Part shown: in pieces, positions 1-8,112 of the stretch
Position numbering within the stretch: the first letter of the stretch is position 1
How the letters are laid out: each line of letters starts with the position of its first letter
Source: Gemmatimonadota bacterium
GTDB taxonomy: Bacteria; Gemmatimonadota; Gemmatimonadetes; Longimicrobiales; RSA9
DNA: 31,633 bases
NCBI GenBank assembly: GCA_019689775.1
Contig: JADGGV010000005.1
Location: 1-31,633 of the forward strand
Direction of reading: 5' to 3'
Program-made: the position numbers and the translations under genes
The notes under the pieces: generated by a model
Database searches by the model: none
What the model was told of the DNA's origin: nothing
What the model saw: only the letters and a program-made list of their open reading frames with translations

Positions 1-468
1 GGGGGGCGCCCGCCAGGACCCGGCTCGAGCGGCGGCCCGGTGTAGCGGCCGCGCCGCAGCCCGGCGCCACGGCGCGCGGGCGGGCACCGCGCCGCGCGCT
101 CCGGCCCGCTGGCGAGCGCCGGAATCGCGAGCCAGGGACGCGCCGCGCACGATGCGCCGACGGCCGCGCCCACCGAGTCGGCAGACGTTGCGCGCCCGCA
201 GCATCGGCGGCGCCGCGGGCGGGCCGCCGAAGGCCGTGCCGGACCCGTGGAAGTGTGTGTCGCACTTTGATTTGATCGCTTGTGGCACACCGCCGGCCGA
301 ACGGGAATAGGACTTGCTCCACGCCGCCGCGGAGCGATCCATCTGCGCGTCGCCGGTCCCCACGGACGCCAGAGCTCCTCTCACCAGTTCGCCGCCCCTC
401 GAGTTTGCCGCGGAAGGCCCCCCTGACAGCAGTGGTCACTGTTATCGATGGGACGGAGGTGTGCCCGC
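1..468. other. Leader region without a convincing gene
   Basis: I see no protein here that I can support. The open frames in 1-310 on both strands give Arg/Ala/Pro-rich translations with no recognisable motif, typical of chance frames in G+C-rich DNA. The stretch at about 251-290 is visibly less G+C-rich than its surroundings and carries short inverted repeats (AAGTG at 251-255 with CACTT at 263-267). It also carries a TGGCAC hexamer at 283-288 followed by GC at the spacing of a -24/-12 promoter. This is the most likely place for the promoter of the downstream cluster, but no -35/-10 pair is clear. The C-terminal end of an unseen gene at the extreme left cannot be excluded. Confidence 0.4.
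455..460 (+). promoter_or_regulatory. Ribosome binding site of the NusG-like gene
   Basis: GGAGGT lies 8 bases before the ATG at 469 and is the best Shine-Dalgarno match in the area. It falls inside the reading frame that would be opened by the alternative ATG at 448, so it favours 469 as the real start. Confidence 0.6.
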
Positions 469-1056
469 ATGCGTGGCGCCTTGCCAACCGTTCCGTTGCG
501 ACGCGGCAACGACTCCCCCGTGAAGCTCCCCGGCCCGGCCGGGGCGGCCGCATCGTCGCCCGCCTGGTTTGCGTTCTACACGCGGGCTCGGCAGGAGAAG
601 AAGGTCCATGCGCGGTTCCAGGAGCGCGGCCTCCGGAGCTATCTCCCCGTGGTGCCGCGCGCCCGCCAGTGGCACGACCGGGTGAAGGTTCTGGAGTGGC
701 CGCTCTACCCCAGCTACGTCTTCGCGCAGTTCCCGCTCACGAGGCTCTACGAGGTCCTCTGCGTCCCCGGCGTCGCCTGCGTGGTGCGTGTGGCCGGCCG
801 CCCCGTCCCGATCTCGCAGAAGGAGATCGACAACATCCGGCGGTTCGTCGGCGCGCTGACCGCCACGGGCGTCGATCCGGAGCCGGTCCCCCTGCATGAG
901 GGTCAGCGCGTCCGCATCGTCTCGGGCCCCTTCGAGGGGATCGAAGGGATCGTCCGGGAGGTTCGCGGGCGCCGTCGCGTGCTCGTCGGCCTCCCCGCGA
1001 TCGGTTTCGGGTTCCAGGTCGACGTCGCGCTGGAAGCGATCGCCCTCATTGCATGA
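469..1056 (+). CDS. NusG-paralogue transcription antiterminator (UpxY/RfaH-like)
   Basis: The 195-aa product has a NusG N-terminal (NGN) domain at about residues 30-125, with the typical opening WFAFYTRARQEKK and the PLYPSYVFAQF core that binds the RNA polymerase clamp. A KOW motif region follows at about 142-170 (GQRVRIVSGPFEGIEG). Family members of this size at the head of polysaccharide loci (RfaH, UpxY, LoaP) keep RNA polymerase going through long operons. That role is inferred here from position: it is the first gene before 27 co-directional genes. Start 469 is chosen for its GGAGGT; ATG 448 in the same frame would add 7 residues. A general housekeeping NusG is less likely, because that gene normally sits beside secE and rplK, which are not here. 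Confidence 0.88.
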   Translation: MRGALPTVPLRRGNDSPVKLPGPAGAAASSPAWFAFYTRARQEKKVHARFQERGLRSYLPVVPRARQWHDRVKVLEWPLYPSYVFAQFPLTRLYEVLCVPGVACVVRVAGRPVPISQKEIDNIRRFVGALTATGVDPEPVPLHEGQRVRIVSGPFEGIEGIVREVRGRRRVLVGLPAIGFGFQVDVALEAIALIA

Positions 1057-1171
1057 ACCTCGGTGGTTTCCCTCCCGTCCGTGCCGCCCCCCGGCTGACA
1101 GCACGACAACCCGAGTGAGCGCCGCGCCATGGACGCGGCACGCCGTCGAGGCGTGCGGCGATCCGGAGGCT

Positions 1172-1211
1172 CGCCCGCCCGTGGCCCGGGCCGAGGCGTG
1201 CCCGGCGGGCG
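1172..1211 (+). other. Inverted repeat in the leader of the oxidase gene
   Basis: CGCCCGCC at 1172-1179 is the perfect reverse complement of GGCGGGCG at 1204-1211. The 24-base loop is itself G+C-rich. It lies in the 185-base gap between the antiterminator gene and the first enzyme gene. No T-run follows, so a classical intrinsic terminator is unlikely. A pause or attenuation structure is possible but unproven. Confidence 0.25.
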
Positions 1212-1241
1212 GACGCGCGCCTGGTGTGAGGTGAGAGTGCG

Positions 1242-2513
1242 ATGCGACGGACAGCCGACTTCGTCATCATTGGCGGGGGCATCGTCGGGCTGGGGCTGGC
1301 GCTGGAGGCGCGGCGCCGGCACCCGCGGGCGCGCCTCGTGCTGCTCGAGAAGGAGCCCGCGTGCGGCCTGCACGCCAGCGGCCGCAACAGCGGCGTGCTG
1401 CACGCGGGGTTCTACTACACCGCCGACAGCCTGAAGGCGCGCTTCACGCGCATCGGGCAGGAGCGGCTGATCCGGTACTGCCGCGAGCGCGGGCTGCGCG
1501 TCAACGCCTGCGGCAAGCTGGTCGTCGCCCGGACGGAGGCGGAGCTGCCGGGGCTGGACGAGCTGCTGCGCCGCGGCCGGGCGAACGGGGTGGCGCTGGA
1601 GGAGGTCACGGCCGCGGAGGCGCGCAAGCTCGAGCCGAACGCCCGCACCGTCGAGCGCGCGCTCTTCAGTCCGAGCACGGCCTCGGTCGACCCCGAGGAG
1701 GTCGTGGACTCGCTCGTGCGCGATGCGCGCGCGGCCGGGATCTCCGTCCGGACCGACACCGCGTACCTCGGTCGGCGTGGGGATGGCGTGCGGACGTCCG
1801 CGGGCGACATCTCCGCCGGGTACGTGGTGAACGCCGCCGGCCTGCACGCCGACCGGATCGCGCGCGACTTCGGCTTCGCGGCGAAGCACGCGATCGTCCC
1901 GTTCCGCGGCCTCTACCTCTACGCCGAGCGGGCCGACGGCTTCCTGCGCCGCCACGTCTACCCCGTCCCCGATCTGCGCCACCCGTTCCTCGACGTGCAC
2001 TTCACGGTGACGGTCTCCGGCAAGGTGAAGATCGGGCCGACGGCGTTCCCCGCGCTCTGGCGGGAGCACTACGAGGGGCTCGGGAACTTCCGGGCGGTCG
2101 AGTTCCTCGAGGTCGGCCGGCGCACGGCGGGGCTCTTCCTGGCCAACGCCTTCGAGTTCCGTCGGCTCGCCTGGCGCGAGCTGCCGAAGAGCTGGAAGCG
2201 CGGGCTCGTGGCGCGAGCGCAGGAGCTGGTCGCCCCGCCGATCGCCGGCTTCCGCTGGCATTGGGGGCGGCCGGGGCTGCGCGCGCAGCTCGTCGATCTC
2301 GCGGCGCGCAGGCTCGAGATGGACTTCCGCTGCGAGGGCGACGACCGGTCGTTCCACGTGCTGAACGCGGTCTCGCCCGGCTTCACCTGCGTCTTCCCGT
2401 TCTGCGAGTTCGCGTTCGACGAGATCGAGCGGCGCCTGGGCGCGTCCCGGACCGACCCGAGGCCCGGCGAGCGGGCGCCGCACCCGGGCGAAGCGGTCCG
2501 CGTCGACGCGTGA
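1242..2513 (+). CDS. lhgO: L-2-hydroxyglutarate oxidase-like FAD-dependent oxidoreductase
   Basis: The 423-aa protein belongs to the DAO/LhgO flavoprotein family. It starts with a dinucleotide-binding fold (GGGIVGLG at residues 11-18, acidic Glu36 ending the second strand) and has the family signature HASGRNSGVLHAG at 44-56. The C-terminal region contains the substrate-domain motif around HVLNAVSPGFTC. The known enzyme oxidises L-2-hydroxyglutarate to 2-oxoglutarate at the membrane with electrons going to quinone. Length fits the family (about 400 aa). GAGGTGA at 1228-1234 supports the ATG at 1242. Its place in a glycan locus is unexpected; it may be a housekeeping enzyme caught at the cluster edge, or may oxidise another hydroxy acid. 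The exact substrate is inferred from family only. Confidence 0.8.
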   Translation: MRRTADFVIIGGGIVGLGLALEARRRHPRARLVLLEKEPACGLHASGRNSGVLHAGFYYTADSLKARFTRIGQERLIRYCRERGLRVNACGKLVVARTEAELPGLDELLRRGRANGVALEEVTAAEARKLEPNARTVERALFSPSTASVDPEEVVDSLVRDARAAGISVRTDTAYLGRRGDGVRTSAGDISAGYVVNAAGLHADRIARDFGFAAKHAIVPFRGLYLYAERADGFLRRHVYPVPDLRHPFLDVHFTVTVSGKVKIGPTAFPALWREHYEGLGNFRAVEFLEVGRRTAGLFLANAFEFRRLAWRELPKSWKRGLVARAQELVAPPIAGFRWHWGRPGLRAQLVDLAARRLEMDFRCEGDDRSFHVLNAVSPGFTCVFPFCEFAFDEIERRLGASRTDPRPGERAPHPGEAVRVDA

Positions 2514-2568
2514 GGACTGCGGCCGACGGGACATCCCGGCGTGCGACCTGAGTCGGAGCGCTGCGACC

Positions 2569-3612
2569 ATGCATATCCTGCTCACCGGCACCGAAGGGTA
2601 CCTCGGGTCACGGATGGCGCCGTACCTGGCCGAACGGGGCATCCACGTCACCGGCCTGGACACCGGCTTCTACCGCGAGGCGGAGCTGTACCCGAACGGG
2701 ACGCACCGGATCGTTTGCATCCGCAAGGACGTGCGGGACGTGGTGGCGGAGGAGCTGGAGGGCTTCGACGCGGTGGTCCACCTGGCGGAGCTGTCGAACG
2801 ACCCGCTGGGCCAGCTCGATCCGGAGCTGACGGAGCGGATCAACCATCGCGGGAGCGTGCGGCTGGCGCGCGAGGCGAAGCGGGCGGGGGTGCCGCGGTT
2901 CGTCTACATGTCGTCGTGCAGCGTCTACGGCGTGGGGACGGGCGACGAGGTGAAGACGGAGGCGTCGGCGCCGAACCCGCAGACGGCCTACGCGCGCTGC
3001 AAGCTGCTGGTCGAGCGCGACGTCTCGGCCATGGCGGACGACGACTTCTCGCCGACGTTCCTGCGCAACGCCACCGCGTACGGCCCGTCGCCGCGGATGC
3101 GCTTCGACCTCGTGCTGAATAACCTGGCCGGCTACGCCTGGACGACGCGGCAGATCCGCATGACGAGCGATGGGACGCCGTGGCGCCCGCTCGTCCACGC
3201 GCTCGACATCGCCGAGGCGGTGCGCTGCGTGCTGGAGGCGCCGCGCGACGTCGTCCACGGCCAGATCTTCAACGTCGGCGCGTCCACGGAGAACTACCAG
3301 GTCCGGGACATCGCCGCGGCGGTGGCCGAGGCGTTCCCCGGCTGCGAGGTGACCTTCGGCAACTCCGACGGCGACAACCGGAGCTACCGGGTGTCCTTCG
3401 ACAAGATCGCCAGGGCGCTGCCGGCCTTCCGCTGCCGGCACGACCTGCGGTCGGGGGCGCACGAGCTCTACGAGCTGTTCTCGCGGATCGGGCTCACGCC
3501 GGAGGCCTTCGAGTCGCGCAACTTCACGCGGATCAAGCAGCTCAAGCACCTACTCGCCACGGGGCGGCTGACGCCCGAGCTGCGCTGGGCCGAGGCGGTC
3601 GCACGGTCATGA
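2569..3612 (+). CDS. NAD(P)-dependent epimerase/dehydratase (extended SDR)
   Basis: The 347-aa protein is an extended short-chain dehydrogenase acting on nucleotide sugars. It shows the Rossmann motif GTEGYLGS at residues 7-14, Asp31 at the end of the second strand (NAD preference), the active-site stretch SSCSVYG at 115-121 and the catalytic pair Tyr141-x3-Lys145 (YARCK). GGAG at 2555-2558 supports the ATG at 2569. Its stop overlaps the next start (ATGA, 3609-3612), so it is translationally coupled to the RmlC-like gene. The family covers 4-epimerases, 4,6-dehydratases and 4-ketoreductases. Because no separate CDP-hexose 4,6-dehydratase is visible, this protein is one candidate for that step or for the final keto reduction. 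The exact reaction cannot be read from the sequence. Confidence 0.85.
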   Translation: MHILLTGTEGYLGSRMAPYLAERGIHVTGLDTGFYREAELYPNGTHRIVCIRKDVRDVVAEELEGFDAVVHLAELSNDPLGQLDPELTERINHRGSVRLAREAKRAGVPRFVYMSSCSVYGVGTGDEVKTEASAPNPQTAYARCKLLVERDVSAMADDDFSPTFLRNATAYGPSPRMRFDLVLNNLAGYAWTTRQIRMTSDGTPWRPLVHALDIAEAVRCVLEAPRDVVHGQIFNVGASTENYQVRDIAAAVAEAFPGCEVTFGNSDGDNRSYRVSFDKIARALPAFRCRHDLRSGAHELYELFSRIGLTPEAFESRNFTRIKQLKHLLATGRLTPELRWAEAVARS

Positions 3613-4169
3613 TCATCCGCGAACTGGGGCTGCCGGGCGCCTGCATCGTCGAGCTCGAGCCGCGCGCCGACGAGCGCGGCTTCTTCGCCCGGAGCTACTG
3701 CGTGCGTGAGTTCGAGGCGCACGGCCTCGAGCCGCGCATCGTGCAGTGCAACGTCGCCTACAATCGCCTGCGCGGCACGCTGCGCGGCATGCACTACCAG
3801 GCCGCGCCCCACGGGGAGGCGAAGCTGGTGCGCTGCACGCGCGGCGCCATCTACGACGTGATCCTTGATCTCCGCCCGGAATCGGCCACGTTCTGCCAAT
3901 GGCGCGGCGTCGAGCTGAGGGCGGAGCCCGGCGTACCCGCGCGGATGCTCTACGTGCCGGTGGGATTCGCACACGGGTACCTGACGCTCGAGGACGACAC
4001 GGAGGTGTTCTACCAGATGTCCGAGTTCTATTCGCCGGAGGCGTCGCGCGGCGTGCGCTGGGACGATCCCGCGTTCGGCATCGAGTGGCCGGAGCCGGTG
4101 CGCGTGATCTCGGAGCGCGACCGCACGTACCCCGACTTCCACGCCGCACCCGCGCCGGTGCCGCGGTGA
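3609..4169 (+). CDS. dTDP-4-dehydrorhamnose 3,5-epimerase family protein (RmlC-like)
   Basis: The 186-aa cupin-fold protein matches the RmlC family in length and motifs. It has DERGFFARSY at 21-30, the active-site segment LRGMHYQ at 58-64 with catalytic-type His62, Lys72 in the GEAKLVRC segment, DVILDLRPES at 83-92 and the GFAHGY loop at 119-124. RmlC epimerises 4-keto-6-deoxy nucleotide sugars at C3 and/or C5. No RmlA, RmlB or RmlD lies in the window. Its neighbours are instead a cytidylyltransferase-like enzyme and a C-methyltransferase, so its substrate here is probably another 4-keto sugar nucleotide rather than the rhamnose precursor. It overlaps both neighbours (ATGA upstream, TGATG downstream), which indicates a tightly coupled block. 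Confidence 0.87.
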   Translation: MIIRELGLPGACIVELEPRADERGFFARSYCVREFEAHGLEPRIVQCNVAYNRLRGTLRGMHYQAAPHGEAKLVRCTRGAIYDVILDLRPESATFCQWRGVELRAEPGVPARMLYVPVGFAHGYLTLEDDTEVFYQMSEFYSPEASRGVRWDDPAFGIEWPEPVRVISERDRTYPDFHAAPAPVPR

Positions 4170-5500
4170 TGGCCACGCACGTTCGGGCCGCGCGCGCGGC
4201 GGGAGTCGGCGAGGCGCTCCATGCGTTCATCACGGAGCTCTACCCGATCGGTCGCAGCATCACCGGCGACGGCGTGCGGGAGACGCTGCGCCGGATCCAG
4301 CGCGAGCTGCCGCTCCAGGTGCACGAGGTGCCCACCGGCACGCGGGTCTTCGATTGGACCGTCCCGCGGGAGTGGAACATCCGCGACGCCTGGATCAAGA
4401 ACCTCGCCGGCGAGCGCGTGGTCGACTTCCGGAAGTCCAACCTCCACGTCGTCAGCTACAGCATCCCCGTGCGGACGCGGGTGTCGCTGAAGGAGCTGCG
4501 GGAGCACCTGCACTCGATCCCCGACCACCCCGGCTGGATCCCGTACAAGACGTCGTACTACGCCGAGACGTGGGGCTTCTGCGTGGCCCACGAGACGCTG
4601 CAATCGCTCGGGGATCCCGAGTACGACGTGTGCATCGACTCGAGCCTGACGGATGGCAGCCTGACGTACGGCGAGCTAGAGCTACCGGGTGAGACCGCGG
4701 ACGAGGTGCTCCTCTCCACCCACATCTGCCATCCCTCGCTGGCGAACGACAACCTCTCGGGGGGGGCGACGGCGGTCTTCCTCGCCCGCTGGCTCATGGA
4801 GCTCCGGGGGCGCAGGCTCTCCTACCGTTTCCTCTTCGTCCCGGGCACCATCGGGGCGATCACCTGGCTCGCGCGGAACCCCGAGAAGCTGGCGGCGATC
4901 CGGGCCGGGCTGGTCCTCACGGGTCTGGGCGCCCCGGCGAAGCTGGTCTACAAGCGGAGCCGCCGCGGGAACACCGCCATCGACCGGGCCGCGGTTCACG
5001 TCCTCGCGCACTCGGGCCGGCCGCACGAGATCCGGGACTTCAGCCCGTACGGCTACGACGAGCGCCAGTACTGCTCGCCAGGGATCAACCTGCCGGTCGG
5101 CTGCCTGTCCCGGAACGGCGACGACGACTACCCCGAGCACCACACCTCGGCCGACGACGGCGATTTCGTCCGGCCCGAGGTGCTGGCGGACTCCTACGAG
5201 GCGTGCCGCGCGATCCTGCGGGTGCTCGACGCGGACTGCGTGTACGTGAGCCTGAACCCGATGTGCGAGCCCCAACTCGGTAGGCGGGGCCTGTACGGTT
5301 CGCTCGGCGGCGCCGGCGAGCGTCGCACGCGCGAGATGGCGCTGCTGTGGGTGCTGAACCTCGCGGATGGCGAGCATACGCTGCTCGACATGGCCGAGCG
5401 CGCCGGCCTTCCGTTCGCCACCATCGAGTCCGCCGCGCGGCTTCTCGAGGAGCACGGTCTGCTCGAGAGGCGGGCCGGATCTGAGGCGCGGCCGCGCTGA
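4169..5500 (+). CDS. DUF4910 aminopeptidase-like protein with C-terminal winged helix
   Basis: The 443-aa protein matches the DUF4910 family common in polysaccharide clusters, whose role is not established. An M28-like core (about 20-60 and 175-355) is interrupted by a DUF2172-type insert (about 60-150, with WTVPREWNIRDAWI and WGFCV). Putative metal-site residues sit in STHICHP (His185, His188) and ANDNLSG (Asp194), with YDERQYCSPG at 297-305 and YPEHHTS at 321-327. A winged-helix-like tail spans about 385-436. Odd point: where relatives, as I recall them, have PETIG, this protein has PGTIG (Gly226), so an acidic residue in the presumed active site is missing. It may act on an amide- or acyl-bearing sugar intermediate or be a non-catalytic binder; this is inference. 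The start overlaps the previous stop (TGATG). Confidence 0.8.
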   Translation: MATHVRAARAAGVGEALHAFITELYPIGRSITGDGVRETLRRIQRELPLQVHEVPTGTRVFDWTVPREWNIRDAWIKNLAGERVVDFRKSNLHVVSYSIPVRTRVSLKELREHLHSIPDHPGWIPYKTSYYAETWGFCVAHETLQSLGDPEYDVCIDSSLTDGSLTYGELELPGETADEVLLSTHICHPSLANDNLSGGATAVFLARWLMELRGRRLSYRFLFVPGTIGAITWLARNPEKLAAIRAGLVLTGLGAPAKLVYKRSRRGNTAIDRAAVHVLAHSGRPHEIRDFSPYGYDERQYCSPGINLPVGCLSRNGDDDYPEHHTSADDGDFVRPEVLADSYEACRAILRVLDADCVYVSLNPMCEPQLGRRGLYGSLGGAGERRTREMALLWVLNLADGEHTLLDMAERAGLPFATIESAARLLEEHGLLERRAGSEARPR

Positions 5501-5503
5501 GGA

Positions 5504-6643
5504 ATGCCGATGCCGCACCGATTCCTTCGTACCATCCTGGCCACGGCGGCGAGCGCGCTCGGCCTGCTGGCCGCGCTGCCCGCGCTCGTGCTGACGCTGC
5601 CGTTCTGGCTGGTGTCCGGGCTCACGCGCTGGCTCGCCCGGCGCCTGGAGCCGCCGTACCTCGCGTGGAACGAGGTGTTTGCCTTCGATCCCGAGTTCGG
5701 CTGGAAGCCGAAGCCGAACCTGGACACGCACCATCTGGTCGACGACGTCTTCCGGATCACGACCGACGCCGATGGCTGGAGAGGCGAGCTGAGCGTCGCC
5801 GACAGCCGGATCGTGGTGATCGGGGATTCGTTCGCGTGGGGCCACGGCGTCGACGACCGGCACTACTTCGCCAACCTGCGGCCGGAGCTTCGGGTCAAGG
5901 CGGTCGGCTGCAACGGCTACAGCATGGTCCAGGAACTCCTCTGGCTGGAGCGTCTCGCGCCCGTGCTCCAGGGGAAGCTGGTCGCCTGGCTCATCTACTA
6001 CGGCAACGACCTCTGCGAGAACCTCATGCCGCACATGCACGGCTATCGGCGGCCGTTCCTTCGCGAGGCACCGGATGGCGAGGGTTGGGTCATCGAGTCC
6101 AGCCACGTCAGCCCGGAGCGTTGGTCGTTGGTATGGTGGGCTGGCGGGGTCGCCGGGGAAAGCGGCCCGAGCCTCGAGGAGGTCTATGCTCCCAGCTACC
6201 AGGCCAGGCGCATCTACTCCGCTTGCGCGCACCTGATCCGGGAGGGCCGCAGAATCTGTGGCGAGGTAGGCGCAACGCTGGTGGTGATGGGGATCCCCGA
6301 CCCGATGATCCAGCTCGAGCCCGACGGCGGCGAGCGCCTCGCCGCGAAGGCCGGGTACCGTGGAACCCTCCAGATGGAGTACCCGGACCGGCAGCTCACC
6401 GAGATTTGCGGCGCGCTCGGCGTGAAGTTCGTCCCCCTGCGGCGCTACATGGACCGGACCCACTTCAAGGCGACGGACTGCCACTGGAACGAGCGTGGGC
6501 ACGCGAGGCTTGCCGCCATCCTGGCGGAGGTGCACGCTGAAACCCTCCGCTCCGGGGTGCGCGACGATGGCCGGCGAGCGCGTCCCGAGCCAGAGCACGC
6601 GTCCCGGGCCGAAGCGGGCCGCGTCATGAGGATGAGCCGCTGA
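5504..6643 (+). CDS. Membrane-anchored SGNH/GDSL hydrolase-like protein
   Basis: The 379-aa protein has one hydrophobic N-terminal segment (about residues 10-45) and then an SGNH fold. Visible motifs are block I VIGDSFAWGHG at 105-115 with nucleophile-type Ser109, the YYGNDL block III (Asn in the oxyanion hole), and the C-terminal DCHWNERGH with Asp325 and His327 forming the rest of a triad. This arrangement is shared with AlgX/AlgJ-like acetyltransferases and with carbohydrate esterases. The likely role is adding or removing an acyl group on the glycan, outside or at the inner membrane. Direction and substrate cannot be told. It starts 3 bases after the DUF4910 stop. The last about 40 residues are charged and look disordered. 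An in-frame ATG at 5510 is an alternative start. Confidence 0.8.
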   Translation: MPMPHRFLRTILATAASALGLLAALPALVLTLPFWLVSGLTRWLARRLEPPYLAWNEVFAFDPEFGWKPKPNLDTHHLVDDVFRITTDADGWRGELSVADSRIVVIGDSFAWGHGVDDRHYFANLRPELRVKAVGCNGYSMVQELLWLERLAPVLQGKLVAWLIYYGNDLCENLMPHMHGYRRPFLREAPDGEGWVIESSHVSPERWSLVWWAGGVAGESGPSLEEVYAPSYQARRIYSACAHLIREGRRICGEVGATLVVMGIPDPMIQLEPDGGERLAAKAGYRGTLQMEYPDRQLTEICGALGVKFVPLRRYMDRTHFKATDCHWNERGHARLAAILAEVHAETLRSGVRDDGRRARPEPEHASRAEAGRVMRMSR

Positions 6644-6657
6644 GGTACGCGCGGCAC

Positions 6658-6685
6658 CGCCGGCCGGGGGGCGCCCCGGTCGGCG
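6658..6685 (+). other. Strong G+C hairpin after the SGNH gene
   Basis: Two 12-base arms (6658-6669 and 6674-6685) pair with a single G-T wobble around a GGCG loop. The hairpin starts 15 bases after the stop of the SGNH gene, in a 128-base gap. No T-run follows, so it is not a typical intrinsic terminator. It could stabilise or process mRNA, or act as a pause site. Confidence 0.4.
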
Positions 6686-6771
6686 CGGCGAGACATCGCC
6701 CCCGTTCACCCCGCCCGCGCGTCCCATGCGATGCGACCGGCGACGACACCCGGACCCCCGAACCGACGACC

Positions 6772-8070
6772 ATGGCGACCCAACAAGACGCGGCGCTCGA
6801 GCCCGTTCTCGCGCCGGATGCCGGCGTACGCCCGGGGCAGAGCATGACCTGCCGGTTCTGCGGCGCGACGGCCCACCACATCCTGGCGGACCTCGGGATG
6901 TCGCCGCTCTGCGAGAGCTACCTGACGGCGGACGAGCTGAACGGAATGGAGGCGTTCTACCCGCTCCGCGTCTACGTCTGCCATCACTGCTTCCTGGCGC
7001 AGCTACCCGAGTACGTGAGCCCGGAGCGGATCTTCACCGAGTACGCCTACTACTCCTCCTACTCCGACTCCTGGGTCGCGCACGCCCGGGCCTACACCGG
7101 GATGATCTCGCGGCGGCTCGGCCTGAACGACCGGAGCTTCGTCCTCGAGATCGCCAGCAACGACGGCTACCTGCTCCAGCATTTCGTGGCGGCGGGGATC
7201 CCGGCGCTCGGCATCGAGCCGGCGGCGAACGTGGCCGAGGCGGCGCGCAGGCGAGGCGTTCCGACCGTCGTCCGCTTCTTCGGCCGGGAACTGGCGGCGG
7301 AGCTGGCGGCGACGGGCCGTCGCGCCGACCTCGTCGTCGGCAACAACGTCCTCGCCCAGGTGCCGGACCTGAACGACTTCGTGGCCGGGATCCCGATGGT
7401 GCTGAAGCCCGGCGGCGTGGCCACCTTCGAGTTCCCCCACCTGCTCCGCCTGATGGAAGGGAACCAGTTCGACACGATCTACCACGAGCATTTCTCCTAC
7501 TTCTCGCTGCTCACGGCGGAGAAGATCTTCGCGAGCCACGGCCTGGCGCTGTTCGACGTCGAGGAGCTGCCGACGCACGGCGGGTCGCTCCGCGTCTATC
7601 TCCGGCACGCCGAGCACGGGGAGCCGCCGGTGAGTGCCGCCGTGGAGCGGCTGCGGGCGCGTGAGATCGCCGCGGGGCTGGCGCACATCGAGACCTACGC
7701 GCGCTTCGACGAGAAGGTGAAGGAGACCAAGCGGAAGCTCCTGGCGTTCCTGATCCGGGCGAAGCAGGAGGGCAAGTCGATCGCCGGCTATGGCGCGCCC
7801 GGCAAGGGGAACACGCTCCTGAACTACTGCGGAATACGCTCCGACTTCGTAGATTACACCGTCGACCGCAACCCATACAAGCACGGGCGCTTCCTGCCGG
7901 GAACGCACATTCCGATTTACCCCCCGGAGCGGCTCCGGCAGACGCGCCCCGACCTGATCTTCATCCTCCCCTGGAACCTGCGCGAAGAGATTCTCGAGCA
8001 GCTCGCCTACGCGCGGGAGTGGGGCGCGCGGTTCTTCGTGCCGATACCAGAAGTGCGGCTCTACGACTGA
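6772..8070 (+). CDS. Sugar C-methyltransferase with zinc-binding domain (TylC3-like)
   Basis: The 432-aa protein has the three-part layout of nucleotide-sugar C-methyltransferases. These are a zinc-binding N-domain (CRFC at 27-30 and CHHC at 70-73, the Methyltransf_13 type), a class I SAM-binding domain with motif I VLEIASNDGYL at 124-134, and a C-terminal Methyltransf_14 domain with YGAPGKGNTLLNY near 341-355. The conserved YHEHFSYFS segment, typical of this group, is present. Characterised relatives methylate C3 of 4-keto-6-deoxy nucleotide sugars, giving branched sugars. With the neighbouring cytidylyltransferase-like, RmlC-like and SDR genes this suggests a C-methylated deoxy sugar, which is inference. 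The ATG at 6844 (just before CRFC) is a plausible alternative start, since residues 1-24 look like a disordered extension. Confidence 0.88.
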   Translation: MATQQDAALEPVLAPDAGVRPGQSMTCRFCGATAHHILADLGMSPLCESYLTADELNGMEAFYPLRVYVCHHCFLAQLPEYVSPERIFTEYAYYSSYSDSWVAHARAYTGMISRRLGLNDRSFVLEIASNDGYLLQHFVAAGIPALGIEPAANVAEAARRRGVPTVVRFFGRELAAELAATGRRADLVVGNNVLAQVPDLNDFVAGIPMVLKPGGVATFEFPHLLRLMEGNQFDTIYHEHFSYFSLLTAEKIFASHGLALFDVEELPTHGGSLRVYLRHAEHGEPPVSAAVERLRAREIAAGLAHIETYARFDEKVKETKRKLLAFLIRAKQEGKSIAGYGAPGKGNTLLNYCGIRSDFVDYTVDRNPYKHGRFLPGTHIPIYPPERLRQTRPDLIFILPWNLREEILEQLAYAREWGARFFVPIPEVRLYD

Positions 8071-8112
8071 TCCGGCAGGCTTGGGGAACGTCCGCTCGAG
8101 AGGAGCCGACCG

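Noticed and set aside
1..310. Open frames on both strands at the left edge
   Set aside because: Low-complexity Arg/Ala/Pro translations with no family motif and no ribosome binding site. The end of a neighbouring gene cannot be excluded but cannot be supported.
903..2663. Long open frame on the - strand opposite the LhgO-like gene (586 codons)
   Set aside because: Arg/Asp/Val/Pro-rich translation without motifs. It mirrors the real + strand gene and is a by-product of high third-position GC. The same applies to long - strand frames at 4682-6727, 7003-9264, 18814-20880 and 24647-25975.
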